Assembly: GCA_003554685.1 (NCBI GenBank)
Contig: PWHA01000110.1
Span: forward strand, 1 to 19,219
DNA: 19,219 bases
Source of the DNA: Halanaerobiaceae bacterium
Lineage (GTDB): Bacteria; Bacillota; Halanaerobiia; Halanaerobiales; Halarsenatibacteraceae
Direction of reading: 5' to 3'
Part shown: positions 7,400 to 14,060 of the stretch, one piece after another
Numbering within the stretch: position 1 is the first letter of the stretch
How the letters are laid out: every line of letters begins with the position of its first letter
The notes under the pieces: generated by a model
Database searches by the model: none
What the model saw: only the letters and a program-made list of their open reading frames with translations
Told to the model about the DNA's origin: nothing
Program-made: the position numbers and the translations under genes

Positions 7400-7885
7400 A
7401 TGGCTAATAACAGGGTGATCTATCCCGGAAGCTTTGATCCCATAACCAGAGGACATATTGATATCATTAACAGGGCTCGAAATCTTTTTGCAGAAATCAT
7501 TGTAGCAGTTTTTAACAATCCCCGGAAGAATCCGCTTTTTACCATGGAGGAAAGGGAAGCTCTGCTGCAGCAGGCCACGGCCGACCTGACAGGAGTCAGG
7601 GTTGATTCCTTTTCGGGGTTGACGGTGGATTATGTCAGGGAACAGGAGGCTGCCGCCATCCTAAGGGGTCTTAGGGCTGTGTCTGATTTTGAGGGAGAAT
7701 TTCAGATGTCGGCCATGAATAAGGAACTGAACAGTGAGGTGGAGACAGTGTTTTTGATGACCAGCACCAGATATGCCTTTCTCAGTTCCAGCGTCATCAA
7801 GGAAGTGGCCCAGTTTGGCGGAGATGTTTCTGAACTGGTTCCGCCCTGTGTGGAAGAGGCTCTTAAGGAGAAATTTAACCTGTAA
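7400..7885 (+). CDS. coaD: Phosphopantetheine adenylyltransferase
   Basis: CoaD transfers AMP from ATP to 4'-phosphopantetheine, giving dephospho-CoA, the penultimate step of coenzyme A synthesis. The 161-residue protein has the nucleotidyltransferase signature YPGSFDPITRGHIDII near the N-terminus, where RGH is the TxGH-type ATP-binding element with His19. It also has LRGLRAVSDFEGEFQMSAMNKEL and the C-terminal TRYAFLSSSVIKEVAQFGGDVSELVP, carrying the SSS/K loop that grips phosphates. AAGGAGG lies just upstream of the ATG. It is the last gene of the housekeeping run. Base composition drops sharply after its stop codon, and no terminator hairpin was found between it and the next promoter, so some read-through is possible. 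Confidence 0.98.
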   Translation: MANNRVIYPGSFDPITRGHIDIINRARNLFAEIIVAVFNNPRKNPLFTMEEREALLQQATADLTGVRVDSFSGLTVDYVREQEAAAILRGLRAVSDFEGEFQMSAMNKELNSEVETVFLMTSTRYAFLSSSVIKEVAQFGGDVSELVPPCVEEALKEKFNL

Positions 7886-7942
7886 ATTCGACATAATTAT
7901 ACATAGTAAAATTAATTACCACAAAAACGGCTTTAGTTCGTG

Positions 7943-7971
7943 TTGAATTTTAGATTAGGATATAATATAAT
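7943..7971 (+). promoter_or_regulatory. Near-consensus sigma-70 promoter for the dehydratase-TRAP module
   Basis: TTGAAT (7943-7948) and a perfect TATAAT (7966-7971) are separated by 17 nt, inside an AT-rich stretch. A second TATAAT one turn of five bases earlier would leave only 12 nt and is disfavoured. Transcription would start near 7978, leaving about 63 nt before the GTG start at 8042. This separates the module from the housekeeping operon upstream. Confidence 0.7.
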
Positions 7972-8041
7972 AAAAATAGATAAGAATAATGGGTATAATT
8001 AATATTTATAACTAATATTGTTATTGGGGGGCGATTTGTTT

Positions 8042-9028
8042 GTGAATAGAAATTTACAGGAAATATCTAATTTAAACGAAAAAAAATTAAAAAATATACG
8101 AAATAAAATTGATGATAAAATCCTTAAAACCCCCTGTATTTACAGCGAAAGCTTAAGTAATATCTGGAACAGGGATATATATCTTAAATTAGAGAATTTA
8201 CAAAAAACCGGGGCTTTTAAAATTAGAGGTAATTCCTATAAAATTCTTTCCCTGGATAAAGAAGAAATTAAAAACGGTGTTGTTACTGCTTCCTCAGGTA
8301 ACCATGGATTGGGCCTATCTCTGGCTGGCAGTCTAGCGGGAAGTAAAGTACAAATTTATGTACCTGAAAAAACTCCTCAGAATAAGATTGAAAAAATTAA
8401 ATCCTATGGCGCTGAAGTTTCTATAAGGGGAAAAACCTATGATGAGGCCGTGGAGTTTGCTAAAGAAAAAGCTGAAAACTCAGATATGACATACATTCCA
8501 AGCTTTGATGATTTTGAGATTATTTTAGGAAATAGCACTCTGGGGTTGGAAATTTTTCAAGAGGTTAAAAATCCCGGAATGATAATTTGCCCCATTGGGG
8601 GAGGGGGAGGAGCATCCGGAATAAGTATTGCCAGAGATATTATGTCGCCCGGGACAGAATTAATAGGGGTGGAAGCTTCCGGAGCTGCTTCCATGAAAAA
8701 ATCTCTTCAAAAAGGGAAACCGATGAGATTGAATGATATCTCAACTTTAGCTGACGGGATAAAAGTGGCCCAGCCAGGTAAACTAACCTTTCAGATTCTT
8801 AAAAAAAGGATTTCTGAGATAAAAACTGTCACTGAAAAACAGATGAAAGAAGCCTGTTATTTGCTGTTAACAGAAGCTAAAATTACATCAGAATTGGCGG
8901 GTGCTTCTTCAGTGGCGGCTCTAAATGAAGTTGATTTAAGTAATATTAATGGTCCAATAATTTGTGTTATCACGGGTGGTAATATAGATCGTGAACTGAT
9001 TGAGGAAATTTTAGCAGCGGGGAGGTGA
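8042..9028 (+). CDS. Threonine/serine dehydratase-like PLP enzyme (fold-type II ammonia-lyase)
   Basis: The fold-type II PLP family deaminates hydroxy-amino acids such as threonine, serine or 3-hydroxyaspartate to 2-oxo acids and ammonia, or racemises serine. Lys60 in ENLQKTGAFKIRGN is the expected Schiff-base lysine. ASSGNHGLGLSLAG is the substrate loop and PIGGGGGASG the cofactor-phosphate loop. Near the C-terminus Thr311 (TGGNID) replaces the Ser or Cys that usually meets the pyridine nitrogen. The length of 328 residues, with no ACT domain, resembles catabolic TdcB-type enzymes rather than IlvA. Several in-frame starts exist. A GGGGGG ribosome-binding site (8026-8031) best serves GTG 8042; TTG 8036 is too close, and a TTG at 8018 lies upstream of it. 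The gene is visibly more AT-rich, with AAA/ATA/AAT codons, than the housekeeping genes. It precedes a TRAP transporter, suggesting catabolism of the imported solute. Substrate unknown. Confidence 0.88.
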   Translation: MNRNLQEISNLNEKKLKNIRNKIDDKILKTPCIYSESLSNIWNRDIYLKLENLQKTGAFKIRGNSYKILSLDKEEIKNGVVTASSGNHGLGLSLAGSLAGSKVQIYVPEKTPQNKIEKIKSYGAEVSIRGKTYDEAVEFAKEKAENSDMTYIPSFDDFEIILGNSTLGLEIFQEVKNPGMIICPIGGGGGASGISIARDIMSPGTELIGVEASGAASMKKSLQKGKPMRLNDISTLADGIKVAQPGKLTFQILKKRISEIKTVTEKQMKEACYLLLTEAKITSELAGASSVAALNEVDLSNINGPIICVITGGNIDRELIEEILAAGR

Positions 9029-9112
9029 GGAGGTCTTAAACCGGTTAAATCAGAAAATTTTTAGACGTACTGGGCCTGGAAAGATTTTTAAAAAAATAAG
9101 GAGGGTTTAACA

Positions 9113-10180
9113 ATGAGATTTTTCAAGGTTTTTTTAATTGCTCTGCTTATGATGACTTTTGTCGCGTTCCCGGTATTTGCTGAGGCTGACTATGAGATGG
9201 TTATCGGTCACCACTTCCCGATTGATCTTGAAAATAATGAAGTTCATCCTGCCTTGACTCGTTTTCAGGAACTGGTTGATCTGTACACCGATGGAAATGT
9301 AGCAGTGGAGGTGCACGGAGGAGCTACCCTGGGCTCTGAAGTTGAAGTGACTGAAGAGGCCCAGGCCGGCATAACTGTACAATCTTCAGTTCTTTCTTCC
9401 GGGGCAATGTCATCTTTTTATGAACCCTATCAAATCATGACAACTCCCTTTCTGTTTCCTGACTTTTTAACTGCCTGGGCATTTTTCGACAGTGACTGGT
9501 TTGCAGACTTCATGTATGATATGAGAGAAGCTACCGGTTTAAGATATTTAGGTACCTTTGATGATGGTGGAGGATTTGTTGCCTTCACCAATGATGTGAG
9601 ATTGATTAGAACTCCAGAAGATCTGGAAGGAATTGTAATCAGGGTAGAAGAAAATCCGGCTCATATTACAATTATTGAAGCGATGGGAGCCAGTGCAGTA
9701 CCGCTCGAGTGGGGTGAAGTGCCGACAGCCCTGGAAACAGGTATAGCAGATGGCCAGTTTAATGCCCCCGGCTTGAATGCTGCTATGGAATTCTGGGAGC
9801 AGGTTGATTATTCCACCTGGTCAAAGCATATTTTTAATACCTTAACCTGGGTGGTTAATGACGACTGGTTTACTGATCTGCCTGAGGAATATCAGGATGC
9901 TATTTTAAGAGCCTCCAGAGAAGCAGTGGCAGTTTCAAGAGGGGTTTCCACCCAGCTGACTTTAAGAGGATGGGAAGAATCTGAAGAGCGCTTTGTTGAC
10001 ACTCATGACTTAACTCCTGAAGAACAGGAAAGATTTAGAGAGGTGACCAGGCCTGCTTTTGAAGAATGGATTGTCGAAGACTTTGGAATAGATGAAGACC
10101 TGCTGCATGACATGTGGGAGACTGTCGATAGAATTAATGAAGAGCTAACAGAGGAATACAGGAGAAAGTACGGTTATTAA
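9113..10180 (+). CDS. dctP: TRAP transporter solute-binding protein, DctP family
   Basis: This is the extracytoplasmic receptor of a tripartite ATP-independent periplasmic transporter. It captures an organic acid-type ligand and delivers it to DctQM. Residues 1-23 form a Sec signal peptide (basic MRFFK, hydrophobic core, cleavage after VFA). There is no lipobox Cys, so the mature protein should be soluble. The DctP signature around 171-217 includes IRVEENP, where Arg177 is the conserved residue that normally pairs with the ligand carboxylate. It also includes ASAVPLEWGEVPTALETGIADGQFN. The mature protein is acidic, especially the last 80 residues, which fits a salt-adapted organism. AAGGAGGG precedes the ATG. 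The ligand is probably carboxylated, and the neighbouring ammonia-lyase hints at an amino-acid-like molecule (inference). Confidence 0.95.
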   Translation: MRFFKVFLIALLMMTFVAFPVFAEADYEMVIGHHFPIDLENNEVHPALTRFQELVDLYTDGNVAVEVHGGATLGSEVEVTEEAQAGITVQSSVLSSGAMSSFYEPYQIMTTPFLFPDFLTAWAFFDSDWFADFMYDMREATGLRYLGTFDDGGGFVAFTNDVRLIRTPEDLEGIVIRVEENPAHITIIEAMGASAVPLEWGEVPTALETGIADGQFNAPGLNAAMEFWEQVDYSTWSKHIFNTLTWVVNDDWFTDLPEEYQDAILRASREAVAVSRGVSTQLTLRGWEESEERFVDTHDLTPEEQERFREVTRPAFEEWIVEDFGIDEDLLHDMWETVDRINEELTEEYRRKYGY

Positions 10181-10209
10181 AATTTCAGCTAAAATATAGA
10201 GCAAACCAG

Positions 10210-10233
10210 AGGGGGAGGGTAAAACCTCCCTCT
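10210..10233 (+). other. Intercistronic stem-loop between dctP and dctQ
   Basis: GGGAGG (10213-10218) pairs with CCTCCC (10225-10230), and the stem extends by a G-U, a G-C and an A-T pair around a GTAAAA loop. Only a poor T-stretch (ATTCTTATA) follows, so it is a weak terminator at best. In binding-protein transport operons such structures often protect the 3' end of the binding-protein message and lower permease expression. That role is inferred from the position. Confidence 0.55.
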
Positions 10234-10258
10234 ATTCTTATAGGTGATTACTATAAAT

Positions 10259-10837
10259 TTGCTGGAGGTGAGTAAAATTTTTCCTGAAAAAGTTTCTCTA
10301 TTTATCCAGAAAACAAGTGATGTAGTGAATAAAATAGCTCTTTATATTTCTGCCTCTCTGGCCTTTGTGATGTTTGTTATTACCATTTATGGAGCCTTTA
10401 TGAGGTATGTTATGGGAGCACCAAGACCATGGCCAATGCCTGTTGCCAGAATATTAATGATCTGGGTTAGCATTCTGGGTATTACTGTGGCTTTTAAAAA
10501 ACATCAACATGTTGCAGTTGATAGTCTGCGAGAAAGAGCTCCGGTTAAGTTAAAAAAATTATTGTATATTATAATATATTTATTGATAGCAGTATTTGCG
10601 GTAGTTTTAGTGTGGAAGGGATGGGAGGTTTTTCTGGTCTCAAAACAGCTATATATGATAACGGCAAGTCTTAGACTGCCCTATCAAATTTCGATAATTT
10701 CTTTGCCTATAAGCGGTGTTATTCATCTTATTCACATTCTAGCTATATTTACTTTAATGGAAGAGGATTTTGATAAAATAGAAGTTTCCCAGGATCAGCT
10801 GGGTACGGTTGAGTCTTCCGGAGAAGGAGGGGGTTAA
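10259..10837 (+). CDS. dctQ: TRAP transporter small permease subunit, DctQ family
   Basis: DctQ is the four-helix membrane partner of the large DctM permease. About 192 residues show four hydrophobic segments (roughly 24-45, 60-79, 96-116 and 138-160, counted from the start used here). After the second segment comes WVSILGITVAFKKHQHVAVD, the usual DctQ signature ending in a His-x-x-Val-Asp element. The 3' tail is short, acidic and Gly-rich. The start is uncertain. A GTG at 10244 lies inside the best ribosome-binding site (AGGTGAT, 10242-10248), so I prefer TTG at 10259, about ten bases downstream. A second GGAGG at about 10264 has no good start after it. dctM begins three bases after the stop codon. 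Confidence 0.9.
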   Translation: MLEVSKIFPEKVSLFIQKTSDVVNKIALYISASLAFVMFVITIYGAFMRYVMGAPRPWPMPVARILMIWVSILGITVAFKKHQHVAVDSLRERAPVKLKKLLYIIIYLLIAVFAVVLVWKGWEVFLVSKQLYMITASLRLPYQISIISLPISGVIHLIHILAIFTLMEEDFDKIEVSQDQLGTVESSGEGGG

Positions 10838-10840
10838 GCT

Positions 10841-12127
10841 ATGCTATATGCTTCCATAGCTTTTATTATTTTGATGCTGATCGGTCTTCCAATTGGATAT
10901 ATATTCGGTGTGGCAGCCATAATAGGATATATTGATTTAGGAGGTGTTGCCTTTCTCAGAACAATCATAACCAGAATGCATGGAGGAGCTCAGGATTTCA
11001 TGTTAATTTCAATCCCGTTTTTTATCCTGGCAGCTGAATTCATGAACCGCGGAGGAATCACCAAAAGATTGATTAACTTTACCATGAATATAATCGGTCA
11101 TTTTCGCGGGGGACTTTCCCATGCAAATATACTGGTCAGCATGTTATTTGCAGGTTTGACTGGAGTTGCCATAACTGATACAGTGGCTATAGGGAAGTTG
11201 TTAATTCCAGAAATGAAAGAACAGGGCTATGATGCCGGTTATAGTGCAGCTGTAACAGCTACTTCATCAGTGATGGGACCGATAATCCCACCCAGTGTCG
11301 TAATGATTATTTATGCAACTTTGTTACGGGGTGTTTCAGTACCGGCATTATTTGCCGGGGGAATGCTTCCCGGAATTTTAATTGGAGTGTTGTTGCTGAT
11401 GGTTAGTGTGATTATAAGCAGAATAAGAAATTATCCTGTTAGAGAGAGGGCCAGCCTTAAAGCTCTGCTTTTATCAGCTAAAGATGCTTTACTGGCTCTT
11501 TTAACTCCTGTGATTATTCTAGGAGGAATCCTGTTTGGTGTTACCACTGTAGCTGAAGCGGCAGCTCTGGGGGCTTTTTATGCTTTGTTTTTAGGAGTGG
11601 TGGTTTATCGAACAATAGGTCTCAGGGATATCTGGAAATCACTTGAGGAAACTGTAATAGTTTCGGGTGTAGTTTTTCTTTTACTGCTGGGGGCCGGTGT
11701 CCTGGGATGGCTGATAACAAGGGCAGGTGTTCCTGCAGCTATGACCGAGTTCATTGTGGGGATAAGCCCCAATCCTTTAGTTCAGCTGGCCTTGATTAAC
11801 TTGTTTTTGATTGTCTTAGGGATGTTTATTGATGTGATTCCGGCTGTTTTGATTGTGGCACCAATAATAGTACCGGCAATGCATCAATTAGGCTTTGACC
11901 CTTTGCATTTTGCCATTGTTATGTTAGTTAACATCAATCTGGGTAATGCCACCCCACCAATGGGGATGACTTTAATGACAGCAACCAAACTGGCAGATAT
12001 TTCGTATGAAAAGGGGATGCTGCCTGCAGTTCCTTTTATTGCCAGTATGATTCTGGTTTTAATTATTATCTCTTATTTTCCTATTAGTGTCCTATGGATA
12101 CCAAGATTGCTGGGGTTATGGTCCTGA
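10841..12127 (+). CDS. dctM: TRAP transporter large permease subunit, DctM family
   Basis: DctM is the transport channel of the TRAP system and couples solute uptake to an ion gradient, usually Na+. The 428-residue protein is highly hydrophobic with about a dozen membrane segments. Family signatures are present in order: GGITKRLINFTMNIIGHFRGG, SMLFAGLTGVAITDTVAIGKLLIPEM, GYDAGYSAAVTATSSVMGPIIPPSVVMIIYA, and near the end NINLGNATPPMGMTLMTATKLADIS. The first half and second half show the internal pseudo-repeat typical of the family. A strong GAAGGAGGGGG ribosome-binding site lies in the end of dctQ. It completes an intact DctP-Q-M set in the standard order. No clear terminator follows in the 152 bases before the LysR gene. 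Confidence 0.96.
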   Translation: MLYASIAFIILMLIGLPIGYIFGVAAIIGYIDLGGVAFLRTIITRMHGGAQDFMLISIPFFILAAEFMNRGGITKRLINFTMNIIGHFRGGLSHANILVSMLFAGLTGVAITDTVAIGKLLIPEMKEQGYDAGYSAAVTATSSVMGPIIPPSVVMIIYATLLRGVSVPALFAGGMLPGILIGVLLLMVSVIISRIRNYPVRERASLKALLLSAKDALLALLTPVIILGGILFGVTTVAEAAALGAFYALFLGVVVYRTIGLRDIWKSLEETVIVSGVVFLLLLGAGVLGWLITRAGVPAAMTEFIVGISPNPLVQLALINLFLIVLGMFIDVIPAVLIVAPIIVPAMHQLGFDPLHFAIVMLVNINLGNATPPMGMTLMTATKLADISYEKGMLPAVPFIASMILVLIIISYFPISVLWIPRLLGLWS

Positions 12128-12180
12128 GGAAGCTGCAATTTTTCTCAATGTCGAATCAATACCTGATTTTTGTTTAATAG

Positions 12181-12226
12181 ATGGCTTAATTTCATGGTTT
12201 GGTTTTTGAGTATTAAAAGCTATAGT
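12181..12226 (+). promoter_or_regulatory. Possible LysR-type binding site and weak promoter upstream of the LysR gene
   Basis: The dyad ATG-N9-CAT at 12181-12195 contains a T-N11-A core, the generic LysR box. It is followed by TTGGTT (12199-12204), a 16-nt spacer and TATAGT (12221-12226). Together they could form an autoregulated promoter for the regulator. Both signals are weak and such motifs arise often by chance in AT-rich DNA. Confidence 0.25.
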
Positions 12227-12279
12227 GTAGGCAGTAATTTATAAAAATGAGATACTGACCGTCAGGAGGCTGGAGTGCC

Positions 12280-13161
12280 GTGAAGATCAATTCTTTTAAA
12301 ATCTTTCAAAAGGTAATCGATACCGGCAGCTATTCCCTGGCTGCTGAAGAGCTGGGGTTAACCCAGCCGGCAGTCAGCATGCAAATAAAATCACTGGAGA
12401 AGTTTTTTGACTGTCAGCTGATTGAAAAGCAGGGAGGAGAGCTGTCCCTGACCTCCAGCGGGGAGATTTTTTACCGGAATTCCCGGGAGATAATCCAGAA
12501 ATGGGAAGATACCAGGTTAAGCATAAGTCAGCTTAAGACAGAGCCTGGCGGGCAGATTAATATTGGGGCCAGCACCATCCCCGGTGTTTATTTTCTGCCG
12601 AAAAAGCTGATTGGCTTTCAAAAAAGGTTTCCTGGAATAAAACTTAACAGCCGACACGGTGACAGTCAGGAAATGATTGACTGCCTCAAACAAGAAGAGG
12701 TGGATTTGATTGTAATTGGCAGGTTGTTAAGCTCGAATAATTACCGGGCAGTTCCGGTGGCCGAGGACAGTTTAAATTTGATTGTGCCGAAAGAGTACAG
12801 CCTGTCTCAGGCAGACAACCCGGGCCTGACTGATATTCTTCAGGAGAAGTTTGTTATGCGGGAAAAGGGTTCCGGGACCAGAAAGGTGATGCTGGAGGCT
12901 CTGGAGAAAAAGGGCTACAGCCTCCGGGATTTAAAAATTTCCTGCTTTCTGGGCAGCACCGAAGCCATTATTGCCGGGGTTGAGGCCGGACTGGGGATTT
13001 CCCTGGTTTCCCGGCTGGCAGCCGACAAGGCAGAAGAGTGCGGCAGGATCAGGACCGTGGAACTGACAGGGCTTGATCTGCAGAGGGTGCTCTATCTGGT
13101 TTACAAGAAAGGTCGGGAAAGGGAGGAACTGCTGGGGGAGGTTATCGATTATCTGAGCTAA
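12280..13161 (+). CDS. LysR-family transcriptional regulator
   Basis: LysR regulators are DNA-binding tetramers whose C-terminal domain senses a small co-inducer. The 293-residue protein has the winged helix-turn-helix at residues 1-60 (FQKVIDTGSYSLAAEELGLTQPAVSMQIKSLE). It has a periplasmic-binding-like effector domain from about residue 88, with ASTIPGVYFLPKKL, REKGSGTRK and GSTEAIIAGVEAGLGISLVS. These effector-domain motifs resemble the CysL-like group that includes regulators annotated near selenium-metabolism genes; I regard that as a weak lead. The GTG start has AGGAGG ten bases upstream. It is co-oriented with, not divergent from, the TRAP genes, which is less usual for a LysR that controls its neighbour. 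Its composition is closer to the housekeeping genes than to the TRAP module. Targets could be the dehydratase-TRAP genes, the downstream GGT-like gene, or neither. Confidence 0.92.
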   Translation: MKINSFKIFQKVIDTGSYSLAAEELGLTQPAVSMQIKSLEKFFDCQLIEKQGGELSLTSSGEIFYRNSREIIQKWEDTRLSISQLKTEPGGQINIGASTIPGVYFLPKKLIGFQKRFPGIKLNSRHGDSQEMIDCLKQEEVDLIVIGRLLSSNNYRAVPVAEDSLNLIVPKEYSLSQADNPGLTDILQEKFVMREKGSGTRKVMLEALEKKGYSLRDLKISCFLGSTEAIIAGVEAGLGISLVSRLAADKAEECGRIRTVELTGLDLQRVLYLVYKKGREREELLGEVIDYLS

Positions 13162-13286
13162 TCTTTTATGGTTCATGATAAATAAAGTGATAAAACAGCA
13201 GATTGCTAAATTATGGTTGTTAGAAATTTAATCAGGTTGAGAATGAGTATTTAATTTAATGAAAAGTATTAATTTGATAAGAGAAT

Positions 13287-13315
13287 TTGATAAAGGATAA
13301 ATCAGAGCATATAAG
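13287..13315 (+). promoter_or_regulatory. Predicted promoter of the two-component system operon
   Basis: TTGATA (13287-13292) and TATAAG (13310-13315) are separated by 17 nt, each one base from consensus. Transcription would start near 13322, 40 nt before the ATG at 13362. An apparent upstream TTG start for the response regulator coincides with the -35 box, which argues that translation really begins at 13362. Confidence 0.6.
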
Positions 13316-13361
13316 AAATTTTTTAAAGAGCTTTATTACGGGATTATCTGGAGTGAGAGCC

Positions 13362-14060
13362 ATGAAAGCACAGATTCTGGTTGTTGATGATGAAGAGAAA
13401 GTGAGGAAGGTCATTTCTCGCTATCTTGAGGAGGAAGGTTTTGTGGTAGAGACTGCCAGCCGGGGTGACAGGGCCCTGGAAATGGCACTGGAAAAGGAGC
13501 CAGACCTGGTGATTCTGGATTTGATGCTTCCCGGCCTGGCCGGTGAAGAGGTGGCCCGGGAGATAAGAAAATATTCCAATCTGCCGATATTAATGCTGAC
13601 CGCCCGTTCTTCAGAAAGAGAGAAACTGGAGGGTTTTGAGCGGGGAGCGGATGATTATGTGGTCAAGCCCTTCAGCCCCAGGGAACTGGTGGCCAGGGTT
13701 AAGGCTATCTTAAAGAGGCAGAACTACAGCTCCCGGGAATTGATTGAAGTTGGAGATAATATTATCATTTTTCCGGAGGAGGCCAGAGTTACTGTTTCTG
13801 GAGAGGAAGCCGGCCTGACAGCTACCGAATTCAAGCTATTTCAGGCTCTGCTGGAAAATAGAGGCCGGGTATTAAGCCGGGAGCAGCTTGCTCAAAGAGC
13901 TCTTGGTTTTGACTATAATGGTTTTGACAGGACCATAGATGTTCATATTAAGAATATCAGAAAAAAGCTATCCCTGCAGAAAGACCGGCTGATTGAAACG
14001 GTTTATGGCATGGGATACAGAATGAAGGATGAAAGAACAGATGAAGAGTCTGAGAAGTAA
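13362..14060 (+). CDS. OmpR/PhoB-family response regulator
   Basis: A cytoplasmic DNA-binding response regulator of 232 residues. The receiver domain (1-115) has the acidic pair D9/D10, phospho-acceptor Asp53 in LVILDLMLPG, Thr80 in MLTAR and Lys102 in VVKPFSP. The C-terminal winged-helix domain (about 130-228) has GLTATEFKLFQALLENRGRVLSREQL, then DRTIDVHIKNIRKKL and the ending VYGMGYRM. The reading frame extends 25 codons further upstream, but ATG 13362 has GGAGTGAG at correct spacing and begins with the typical MKAQILVVDDEE, so I use it. The 3' end overlaps the histidine kinase gene, a standard arrangement for a cognate pair. Regulated genes are unknown; the co-transcribed GGT-like gene is a candidate. 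Confidence 0.96.
   Translation: MKAQILVVDDEEKVRKVISRYLEEEGFVVETASRGDRALEMALEKEPDLVILDLMLPGLAGEEVAREIRKYSNLPILMLTARSSEREKLEGFERGADDYVVKPFSPRELVARVKAILKRQNYSSRELIEVGDNIIIFPEEARVTVSGEEAGLTATEFKLFQALLENRGRVLSREQLAQRALGFDYNGFDRTIDVHIKNIRKKLSLQKDRLIETVYGMGYRMKDERTDEESEK

Noticed and set aside
7886..8041. T-box or riboswitch controlling the dehydratase
   Set aside because: The predicted leader is only about 63 nt with no specifier loop, T-box sequence or stable hairpin.
9029..9062. Strong GAGGAGG ribosome-binding-like sequence after the dehydratase stop
   Set aside because: No start codon follows at a usable distance and no ORF is opened; it may be a relic but nothing supports a gene.
8042..12127. 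Ectoine utilisation (EutB plus Ueh/Tea-type TRAP) locus
   Set aside because: The enzyme and transporter types could fit, but the hydrolase, deacetylase and cyclodeaminase genes expected for ectoine breakdown are absent here.
13287..13361. N-terminal extension of the response regulator from a TTG start
   Set aside because: It overlaps a good promoter, lacks a ribosome-binding site, and the typical regulator start MKAQILVVDDEE with a proper site begins at 13362.
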